The notes beneath the pieces were generated by a model. That model searched no databases. It saw only the letters and a list, made by a program, of their open reading frames with translations, and had not been told where the DNA came from. Positions 57,795 to 64,000 of a stretch of 64,000 nt of DNA are shown here, in pieces. The position numbers and the translations under genes are program-made. Numbering within the stretch: the stretch's first letter is position 1; every line of letters begins with the position of its first letter. Origin of the DNA: Streptomyces sp. DH-12 (lineage in GTDB: Bacteria; Actinomycetota; Actinomycetes; Streptomycetales; Streptomycetaceae); NCBI RefSeq assembly GCF_002899455.1, contig NZ_PPFB01000001.1:930001-994000 (forward strand), given 5' to 3'.

Positions 57795-58552
57795 CGACCG
57801 CTCTCGCCTCGCTCACCGCCGTCGTCACCGGCGGCGCCTCCGGCATCGGCCTCGCCACCGCGCGGCTGCTCGCCGAGCACGGCGCGGACGTCGCCGTCCT
57901 CGACCGCGACCCGAGCGGCGTGCCCGCTCCCCTGCGCGGCTTCACCGCCGACGTCACCGACGACCGCGCCGTCCGCGCCGCCGTCGAGGGGGCCGCCGAA
58001 GCGCTCGGCGGGATCGACATCCTGGTCAACAACGCCGGTGTCGGGGCGGTCGGAACCGTGGAGGACAACGCGGACGAGGAGTGGCACCGCGTGCTGGACG
58101 TCAACGTCCTCGGCATCGTCCGCACCACCCGGGCCGCCCTGCCGTACCTGCGCCGTTCCTCCTCCGCCTCGGTCGTCAACACCTGTTCCATCGCCGCCAC
58201 CGCGGGACTGCCGCAGCGCGCCCTGTACTCGGCCAGCAAGGGCGCGGTCCTGTCCCTCACCCTGGCCATGGCCGCCGACCACGTCCGCGCGGGCATCCGG
58301 GTCAACTGCGTCAATCCCGGCACCGTCGACACCCCGTGGATCGGCCGCCTGCTCGGCGCCGCCGCCGATCCGGCCGCCGAGCGCGCCGCGCTCGACGCAC
58401 GCCAGCCCACCGGGCGCCTGGTGACCGCGCAGGAGGTGGCCGCCGCCATCGTCCACCTCGCCTCCCCCGCCGCCGGCAGCACCACCGGCACCGCCCTCGC
58501 GGTCGACGGCGGCATGGCCGGCCTGCGGCTGCGGCCGGAGCCGCAGCCGTGA
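57791..58552 (+). CDS. SDR dehydrogenase, probably 2-keto-3-deoxy-L-fuconate dehydrogenase
   Basis: A 253-residue short-chain dehydrogenase: [12 protein letters not shown] (NAD(P) binding), NNAGVGAVG, the Ser in [12 protein letters not shown], the YSASK motif and [16 protein letters not shown] after the second strand suggests NAD preference. By pathway logic it oxidises 2-keto-3-deoxy-L-fuconate to the 2,4-diketo acid. The ATG overlaps the dehydratase stop (ATGA). Confidence 0.88.
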   Translation: MTTALASLTAVVTGGASGIGLATARLLAEHGADVAVLDRDPSGVPAPLRGFTADVTDDRAVRAAVEGAAEALGGIDILVNNAGVGAVGTVEDNADEEWHRVLDVNVLGIVRTTRAALPYLRRSSSASVVNTCSIAATAGLPQRALYSASKGAVLSLTLAMAADHVRAGIRVNCVNPGTVDTPWIGRLLGAAADPAAERAALDARQPTGRLVTAQEVAAAIVHLASPAAGSTTGTALAVDGGMAGLRLRPEPQP

Positions 58553-59547
58553 GCCCGCGTCACCGCCGGCTCGGGAACCGCGCCGTACGGATCAGCACGC
58601 TGGCCTTCGGCGCGGCGGGCATCGGCAACCTGTTCACCCCCGTCACCGACGAGGAGGCCGCACGTGCCGTCGACGCCGCCTGGGAGGCGGGCGTCCGGTA
58701 CTTCGACACCGCCCCGCACTACGGTCTCGGGCTGTCCGAGCGCCGTCTGGGCGCGGCCCTGCGCGCACGGCCGCGCCCCGCGTACGCCGTGTCCACCAAG
58801 GTCGGCCGCATCCTGGAGCCGGCCCCGTCGGCCGCGGGCGACGATCTCGCCCACGGCTTCGCCGTCCCCGCCACCCACCGACGGCGCTGGGACTTCAGCG
58901 CCCGTGGTGTGCGCCGGTCGGTCGAGGAGAGCCTGGAGCGGCTCGGTCTGGACCGGATCGACATCGCCTACCTCCACGATCCCGACGACCACATGGAGCA
59001 GGCGCTCGACGAGGCGTACCCGGAACTGGAGCGGATGCGCGACGAGGGACTGGTCGGTGCGATCGGCGCCGGCATGAACCACGCCGCTCCGCTCGCCCGT
59101 TTCGTCCGCGAGACCGGCGTCGACGCCGTCCTGCTGGCGGGCCGTTACACGCTCCTGGACCAGTCCGGACTCGCCGACCTGCTGCCGCTCGCCGCCGAGC
59201 GGGGCGTCGGCGTCGTCGTCGGAGGCGTCTTCAACTCCGGCCTGCTCGCCGATCCGCGTCCCGGTGCCACCTTCGACTACGCCCCGGCGCGCCTCGGGAC
59301 GCTGTCCCGGGCACTGGAGCTCCAGACGGTCTGCGAGCGGCACGGGGTACCGCTGCGCGCCGCCGCCCTGCACTTCCCGTTCGGGTCCCCGGCCGTCACG
59401 AGCGTCCTCACCGGAGCCCGCAGCGCGGCGGAGGTCCAGGACGCCGCCGCCCTGCTCGGCCGCCCGGTCCCGGACGCGCTGTGGGCGGAGCTCAAGGAAC
59501 GCGGGCTGCTCCCCGCCGACGTACCCACCCCCCAGGACACCGACTGA
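58549..59547 (+). CDS. Aldo/keto reductase, probable L-fucose dehydrogenase
   Basis: A 332-residue AKR: RYFDTAPHYGLGLSERRLG (Asp and Tyr of the catalytic tetrad), VSTKVGRIL (Lys), LDRIDIAYLHDPDDHM (His) and GVVVGGVFNSGLL. Members close to L-fucose/D-arabinose dehydrogenases share this YFDTAPHYG layout. It should oxidise L-fucose to L-fucono-lactone. The GTG start overlaps the SDR stop (GTGA). Confidence 0.87.
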   Translation: MSPRHRRLGNRAVRISTLAFGAAGIGNLFTPVTDEEAARAVDAAWEAGVRYFDTAPHYGLGLSERRLGAALRARPRPAYAVSTKVGRILEPAPSAAGDDLAHGFAVPATHRRRWDFSARGVRRSVEESLERLGLDRIDIAYLHDPDDHMEQALDEAYPELERMRDEGLVGAIGAGMNHAAPLARFVRETGVDAVLLAGRYTLLDQSGLADLLPLAAERGVGVVVGGVFNSGLLADPRPGATFDYAPARLGTLSRALELQTVCERHGVPLRAAALHFPFGSPAVTSVLTGARSAAEVQDAAALLGRPVPDALWAELKERGLLPADVPTPQDTD

Positions 59548-60287
59548 TGCGCATCGCCCTGTTCCTCACCTGCTTCAACGACACCATGTTCCCGGACACC
59601 GGCCGGGCCGTGGTCCGTGTCCTGGAGCGGCTCGGCCACACCGTCGACTTCCCGCGAGAGCAGACCTGTTGCGGGCAGATGCACTTCAACACCGGCTACC
59701 GGCCGGAGGCCGTCCCGCTGGTGGAGCGTTTCACGCGGACCTTCGCCGCGTACGACGCCGTGGTCACCCCGTCCGCCTCCTGCGCCGGGATGATCCGTGA
59801 CAGCCACCCCGTGCTCGCCCGGGACCACGGGTCCGCCGCGCTCCAGGAGGGGGTCGCCGGCCTGGCGCCCCGGGTCCACGAGTTCACCGAGTTCCTCACC
59901 GACGTCCTGGGCGTCACGGACGTCGGGGCGCGTTTCCCGTACCGGGTCGCGTACCACCCGACCTGTCACTCGCTGCGCGGACTGCGGCTCGGCGACCGTC
60001 CGCTGGACCTGCTGCGGGCCGTCGAGGGCATCGACCTGGTCGGCCTCCCCGCCGCCGACGCGTGCTGCGGCTTCGGCGGCACCTTCGCGGTCAAGAACGC
60101 CGGGACCTCCGGCGCGATGCTCGCCGACAAGGCGCAAGGGGTCCTGGACAGCGGCGCCGAGGTGCTGTGCGCCGCCGACAACTCCTGCCTGATGCACATC
60201 GGCGGCGGTCTCTCCCGCCGGGACAGCGCCGTACGCACCCTGCACCTGGCCGAGATCCTCGCGCACGGCGAAGGGGTTCCCCGATGA
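59547..60287 (+). CDS. lutA: L-lactate oxidation complex subunit LutA
   Basis: A 246-residue protein with two CCG-domain motifs: TCCGQMHFNTGY and ACCGFGGTFAVK, preceded by LFLTCFND and YHPTCHSLR. These are the cysteine-rich motifs of LutA/LldE. With LutB and LutC it oxidises L-lactate to pyruvate. ATG 59547 overlaps the previous stop by one base. Confidence 0.93.
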   Translation: MRIALFLTCFNDTMFPDTGRAVVRVLERLGHTVDFPREQTCCGQMHFNTGYRPEAVPLVERFTRTFAAYDAVVTPSASCAGMIRDSHPVLARDHGSAALQEGVAGLAPRVHEFTEFLTDVLGVTDVGARFPYRVAYHPTCHSLRGLRLGDRPLDLLRAVEGIDLVGLPAADACCGFGGTFAVKNAGTSGAMLADKAQGVLDSGAEVLCAADNSCLMHIGGGLSRRDSAVRTLHLAEILAHGEGVPR

Positions 60288-61843
60288 ACGGCCCCACGGA
60301 CCGCGGCGTCGTCTGGCTCGGTTCTCCCTCCTTCCCCGAGGCCGCCAGGAGCGCGCTCGAGGACGGCCGGCTGCGCGCCAACCTGAAGCGGGCCACCTCC
60401 ACGATCCGCGGCAAACGGCAGGCCGTCGCGGACGAGCTGGACGACTGGGAGGCGCTGCGCGACGCGGCCGCCGCGATCAAGCGACGCACCGCCCGCCATC
60501 TCGACCGGTACCTGGTGCGGCTGGAGGAGTCCGTCACGGCGGCGGGCGGCACCGTCCACTGGGCCACCGACGCCGCCGACGCCAACCGCGTCGTCACGGA
60601 GCTGGTGCGGGCCACCGGTGAGCGGGAGGTCGTCAAGATCAAGTCGATGGCCACCCAGGAGATCGGTCTCAACGAGCATCTCGCCCGGGCCGGGATCACC
60701 GCCTACGAGACCGACCTCGCCGAACTCATCGTCCAGCTCGGCGACGACCGCCCCTCGCACATCCTCGTTCCCGCGATCCACAGGAACCGCACCGAGATCC
60801 GCGATCTGTTCGCCGCCGAGATGGGCCGCTGGGGGCGTCCGGCGCCGGAGGGCCTCACGGACGACCCGGCCGACCTCGCCGAGGCGGCCCGGCGTCACCT
60901 GCGGCAGAAGTTCCTGGCCGCGAAGGTCGCCGTCTCCGGCGCGAACTTCGCCGTGGCCGACACCGGCACGGTCGTCGTCGTGGAGTCCGAGGGCAACGGC
61001 CGCATGTGCCTGACCCTGCCGCAGACCCTGATCACCGTCATGGGCATCGAGAAGGTCGTGCCCACCTTCGGCGACCTGGAGGTGTTCCTCCAACTGCTGC
61101 CCCGCTCGTCCACCGGCGAGCGGATGAATCCCTACACCTCCGCCTGGACCGGCACCACCGACGGCGACGGACCGCGCGCGTTCCACCTGGTGCTCCTCGA
61201 CAACGGCCGTACCGACACCCTCGCCGACACCGTCGGCCGCCAGGCCCTCGCCTGCATCCGCTGCTCGGCCTGTCTCAACGTGTGCCCGGTCTTCGAACGG
61301 ACCGGCGGCCACGCGTACGGCTCGGTCTACCCCGGTCCGATCGGCGCCGTGCTCACCCCGCAGCTCGTCGGCGTCGAGAACGCCGCGTCCCTCCCGTTCG
61401 CCTCGACGCTGTGCGGCGCCTGCTACGACGCCTGCCCGGTGAAGATCGACATTCCCGAGGTGCTGGCCCACCTGCGCGCCGAGGCCGTCGAGGCCCGGCG
61501 GGCCGCCCAGCGCCTCCCGACGGCGGAGGCGGCGGCGATGAGGGCGGCCGCCGCCGTCCTCGACTCCCCCCGTCTGTTCGGCGCCGTCCAGAGGGCGGCG
61601 GGCGCCGCCGGCCGCGCCGTCGCCCGCCGGGGCCGCATCGGCCGGCTGCCCGGACCGCTGCGCGGCTGGTCCGCCGCCCGCGACACCCCCGCGCCGCCCG
61701 CGGAGTCCTTCCGCCGGTGGTGGCGCGAGAACCGCGAGAACGGCGGACACGGCCAGAGCGGCCAGAGCGGCCAGAGCGGCGAGAGCGGCGAGAGCGGCGA
61801 GAGCGGCGAGAACACGAACGAGAGGAAGGAGGGGGAGCGTTGA
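60284..61843 (+). CDS. lutB: L-lactate oxidation complex iron-sulfur subunit LutB
   Basis: A 519-residue LutB/LldF. The N-terminal part has KIKSMATQEIGLNEHL and GANFAVADTGTVVVVESEGN. Two 4Fe-4S clusters are visible as CIRCSACLNVCP and CGACYDACPVK. The C-terminus is longer than usual and ends in a repeated Gly-Gln/Glu-Ser tract (61753-61811), probably disordered. The ATG overlaps the LutA stop (ATGA). Confidence 0.93.
   Translation: MNGPTDRGVVWLGSPSFPEAARSALEDGRLRANLKRATSTIRGKRQAVADELDDWEALRDAAAAIKRRTARHLDRYLVRLEESVTAAGGTVHWATDAADANRVVTELVRATGEREVVKIKSMATQEIGLNEHLARAGITAYETDLAELIVQLGDDRPSHILVPAIHRNRTEIRDLFAAEMGRWGRPAPEGLTDDPADLAEAARRHLRQKFLAAKVAVSGANFAVADTGTVVVVESEGNGRMCLTLPQTLITVMGIEKVVPTFGDLEVFLQLLPRSSTGERMNPYTSAWTGTTDGDGPRAFHLVLLDNGRTDTLADTVGRQALACIRCSACLNVCPVFERTGGHAYGSVYPGPIGAVLTPQLVGVENAASLPFASTLCGACYDACPVKIDIPEVLAHLRAEAVEARRAAQRLPTAEAAAMRAAAAVLDSPRLFGAVQRAAGAAGRAVARRGRIGRLPGPLRGWSAARDTPAPPAESFRRWWRENRENGGHGQSGQSGQSGESGESGESGENTNERKEGER
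61753..61811. repeat. 9-bp tandem repeat in the 3' end of lutB
   Basis: About six copies of a 9-mer related to CAGAGCGGC/GAGAGCGGC encode a run of Gly-Gln-Ser and then Gly-Glu-Ser triplets. The tract is in frame and should vary by slippage without breaking the gene. Confidence 0.85.
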
Positions 61844-62490
61844 GCAGCCGCGAGGCCGTTCTCGGCCGCATCCGCGCCGCGCTGGCCGACGTACCGGCCG
61901 CCGAGGTCCCCGACGACGTCCCCGTCCCGCGGGACTACCGCCGCAGTCACACCGCACCGGACCAGGACGTCGTCTCCCTGTTCGCCGAGCGGGTCGCCGA
62001 CTACCGTGCCACCGTCGTCCGCACCGACCGGGCCGGACTGACCGGCACCCTCGCCGGCGTCCTCACGCGCCGCGGTGTCCGGGAGCTGGCCCTGCCGCGC
62101 CTCTTCCCCGACACGCTGCTGCCCGCCGGCCCCTGGTCGTGGCACGCGGAACCACTGGACGTGCCCGCCCTGGACGCCCTGGACGGCACGATCACACTCG
62201 CCGCCTGCGGCATCGCCGTCACCGGGACCATCGTCCTCGACGCCGGTCCCGGGCAGGGGCGGCGCGCCCTGACCCTCGTCCCCGACTACCACCTGTGCGT
62301 CGTGCACGCCGAGCAGATCGTCCCCGACGTCCCCGACGCCCTGTCCCGGCTCGACCCCGTCCGGCCGCTCACCTTCATCTCCGGGCCCTCCGCCACGAGT
62401 GACATCGAACTCGACCGGGTCGAAGGCGTGCACGGACCGCGGACCCTGGACGTCATTGTCGTCGGCCCCACCCACCCGGAGCAGCCATGA
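61840..62490 (+). CDS. lutC: L-lactate oxidation complex subunit LutC
   Basis: A 216-residue LUD-domain protein: GTITLAACGIAVTGTIVLDAG and the final FISGPSATSDIELDRVEGVHGP are the family signature. The TTG start at 61840 overlaps the lutB stop (TTGA) and has a very purine-rich AGGAGGGGGAG site. It completes the LutABC set. Confidence 0.93.
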   Translation: MSSREAVLGRIRAALADVPAAEVPDDVPVPRDYRRSHTAPDQDVVSLFAERVADYRATVVRTDRAGLTGTLAGVLTRRGVRELALPRLFPDTLLPAGPWSWHAEPLDVPALDALDGTITLAACGIAVTGTIVLDAGPGQGRRALTLVPDYHLCVVHAEQIVPDVPDALSRLDPVRPLTFISGPSATSDIELDRVEGVHGPRTLDVIVVGPTHPEQP

Positions 62491-62798
62491 GGATCGCCCT
62501 GCACACCCGCGTACGCGAGGACCGCGTCGCGCAGTACGAGGCCGCCCACCGCGAGGTGCCCGCCGAGCTCACCGCCGCCATCCGGGCCGCGGGCGTCACC
62601 TCGTGGACCATCTGGCGCAGCGGCCGCGAACTGTTCCACCTGCTGGAGTGCGAGGACTACGCCCGGCTGCTCGCCGAACTGGAACACCTCCCGGTCAACG
62701 TGGCCTGGCAGGCGCGGATGGCCGACCTCCTCGACGTCGTCCACGACTACTCCGAGGGCGGCGCCGACGCGGGTCTCCCGGTGGTGTGGGAGCTGTGA
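62487..62798 (+). CDS. L-rhamnose/L-fucose mutarotase family protein
   Basis: A 103-residue mutarotase: MRIALHTRVREDRVAQYEAAH, WTIWRSGRELFHLLECEDY and NVAWQARMADLL. This family interconverts anomers of 6-deoxy sugars. In this operon it supplies the anomer used by the sugar dehydrogenase. The ATG overlaps the lutC stop. Confidence 0.9.
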   Translation: MRIALHTRVREDRVAQYEAAHREVPAELTAAIRAAGVTSWTIWRSGRELFHLLECEDYARLLAELEHLPVNVAWQARMADLLDVVHDYSEGGADAGLPVVWEL

Positions 62799-63700
62799 CC
62801 GGCCGGCGGATCATCGACGCGCACCATCACGTCTGGGACCTCACGGTCCGGCCGCAGCCGTGGATCACGGGCGATGCCCTCGCCCCGCTCGCCCGGTCCT
62901 TCTCGGCCCGGGACCTCGCCGCCGAGGCGCGGGCGGCGGGCGTGTCCGGCACGGTCGTCGTGCAGACCGTCTGCGTGCCCGGGGAGACGCCCGAGCTGCT
63001 GGCGCTCGCCGCCGGCAGCGGCCTGGTCGCGGGGGTCGTCGGATGGACCGACCTCACCGCACCGGACGTCGCCGATGCGATCGCCGCGCTGCGTGAACAG
63101 CCCGGCGGCGACCGGCTGGTCGGCATCCGCCACCAGGTGCAGGAGGAGCCGGACCCGCGCTGGCTGCTGCGCCCGGACGTCCAGCGCGGGCTGACGGCCG
63201 TCGCCGCGGCCGGGCTCGTCTACGACCTCGTCGTCAAGCCCCGTCACCTGGCCGCCGCGGCGGAGGCCGCGGCCCGGCTCACCGGGCTGACCTTCGTCCT
63301 CGACCATCTCGGCAAGCCCCCGATCGCCACGGGCGCGCTGGAACCCTGGGCCGCCGGCCTGCGCCGCCTCGCCGCCCTTCCCAACACGGTGGGCAAGCTC
63401 TCCGGCCTGGTCACCGAGGCCGCCCCCGGCGCGTGGCGGACCGAGGACCTCGAACCGTGCGCGCGGACCGCCCTCGACGCCTTCGGTCCCCAGCGGCTGC
63501 TGTTCGGGTCCGACTGGCCGGTCTGCACCCTGCGGGCGGACTACGCGACGGTCGTCCGGACCGCGGACACGCTCACGGCGGGGCTGTCCCCCGCGGAGAG
63601 GGACGCGGTGTTCCACGACAACGCGGTCCGCCTGTACGGGCTGCGGGGCGCCGGACCGTCCGAAGCGGGTGCGCCCGGTGCGGGGACGCGGACGTCCTGA
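62795..63700 (+). CDS. Amidohydrolase, probable L-fucono-1,5-lactonase
   Basis: A 301-residue amidohydrolase of the lactonase (COG3618) group: IIDAHHHVWDL, VGIRHQVQEEPDPRWL, VLDHLGKPPI, GKLSGLVTEA and LLFGSDWPVC. The lactonase step fits between the aldo/keto reductase and the dehydratase. The GTG start overlaps the mutarotase stop (GTGA). Last gene of the operon. Confidence 0.9.
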   Translation: MTGRRIIDAHHHVWDLTVRPQPWITGDALAPLARSFSARDLAAEARAAGVSGTVVVQTVCVPGETPELLALAAGSGLVAGVVGWTDLTAPDVADAIAALREQPGGDRLVGIRHQVQEEPDPRWLLRPDVQRGLTAVAAAGLVYDLVVKPRHLAAAAEAAARLTGLTFVLDHLGKPPIATGALEPWAAGLRRLAALPNTVGKLSGLVTEAAPGAWRTEDLEPCARTALDAFGPQRLLFGSDWPVCTLRADYATVVRTADTLTAGLSPAERDAVFHDNAVRLYGLRGAGPSEAGAPGAGTRTS

Positions 63701-63711
63701 CTCCCGGCCCG

Positions 63712-63750
63712 CCCGCCGGTTCCCCCCGGGCCCCGGAGAGAACCGGCGGG
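63712..63750. terminator. Bidirectional terminator between lactonase and GntR genes
   Basis: A perfect 11-bp stem (CCCGCCGGTTC with GAACCGGCGGG) and a 17-nt loop lie in the 91-bp gap between convergent genes. Confidence 0.75.
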
Positions 63751-63791
63751 AGCCGCGGGAACCCGGAAGGGGGCGCCGTGCCGACGTGCCG

Positions 63792-64000
63792 TCAGAGCAC
63801 GGGCCGGTCGCCCCCGAGGGTGCCGCGCAGCCACTGCTCGACGCCCGCCACGTGGACCGTCATCCAGGACCGGGCCAGCTCGGGGTTCCGGTCGGCGACG
63901 GCCTCGTAGATCGCCCGGTGCTGGTCCCGGGTGCGTCCCACCGCGCCCTCCTCGGTCAGCCCGCGCCAGATCCGCGCCCGGGTGGTCGGACCCGAGAGCC
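63792..64000 (-). CDS. GntR/FadR-family regulator, C-terminal part (cut by window edge)
   Basis: The visible 68 residues contain GRTRDQHRAIYEAVADRN and ELARSWMTVHVAGVEQWL, the end of an FCD ligand-binding domain, including the last metal-ligand His region. The DNA-binding half lies outside the window. It is the likely regulator of the fucose operon and of the CATCSGATG sites. Confidence 0.85.
   Translation of the reverse strand, partial: LSGPTTRARIWRGLTEEGAVGRTRDQHRAIYEAVADRNPELARSWMTVHVAGVEQWLRGTLGGDRPVL

Noticed and set aside
1..64000. tRNA, rRNA, CRISPR arrays and replication origins
   Set aside because: None recognised while reading both strands. A covariance-model search would be needed to exclude a degenerate tRNA near the integrase remnant.

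Overview
The window is high-GC DNA with overlapping start and stop codons, GTG/TTG starts, short intergenic gaps and gene families typical of Streptomyces. No ribosomal RNA, tRNA or CRISPR array was seen. The genus is inferred from gene content and base composition.

Region 1 (1-19522, all minus strand) is one end of a modular polyketide cluster. A very large type I synthase runs off the left edge. It has a KSQ loading module with a methylmalonyl-type AT, then two dehydrating/ketoreducing modules and the start of a third. Upstream lie an acyl-CoA ligase, a 5-aminolevulinate synthase and an AMP-forming amide synthetase. This three-gene cassette makes and attaches 2-amino-3-hydroxycyclopent-2-enone (C5N) in manumycin, asukamycin, bafilomycin and annimycin pathways. 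The likely product is a linear polyene amide of annimycin type.

Region 2 (19523-22680) is a scar: an IS630-type element with TA target duplication and a nonsense codon in its transposase, then wrecks of an ABC transporter, a tyrosine recombinase and a copper/heavy-metal P-type ATPase.

Region 3 (22686-30915) holds a GlxA-type regulator divergent from an HD-domain protein and two DJ-1/PfpI proteins. It also holds a set of zinc-free ribosomal protein paralogues (S14, L28, L33, L31, S18) with a COG0523 protein and a Zur-like operator. Next to these are a histidine-rich small protein and a remnant of a YcgQ-type (DUF1980) membrane protein.

Region 4 (30975-49969) is the most unusual part. A metallophore-type binding-protein/FecCD/ATPase importer is followed, in the same direction, by a 37-residue putative RiPP precursor, a leader-binding F protein, an S15-type hydrolase, a YcaO cyclodehydratase, a SagB-type azoline dehydrogenase, two ABC half-exporters, three PLP enzymes (one fused to rhodanese) and a methyltransferase. 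Zur-like 15-mers sit upstream of the importer and upstream of the precursor. I read this as a candidate zinc-responsive, azole-bearing peptide metallophore system: made, exported, and re-imported. I do not know a described system with this composition.

Region 5 (49970-51357) holds an ArsR/SmtB-type metal sensor with a likely operator.

Region 6 (51358-64000) is an L-fucose (6-deoxy-hexose) non-phosphorylative catabolic locus. It has an ABC sugar importer divergent from hydrolase, dehydratase, SDR, aldo/keto reductase, LutABC, mutarotase and lactonase genes, followed by a convergent GntR-family regulator. The logic is complete: the pathway yields pyruvate plus L-lactate, and LutABC oxidises the lactate to pyruvate.
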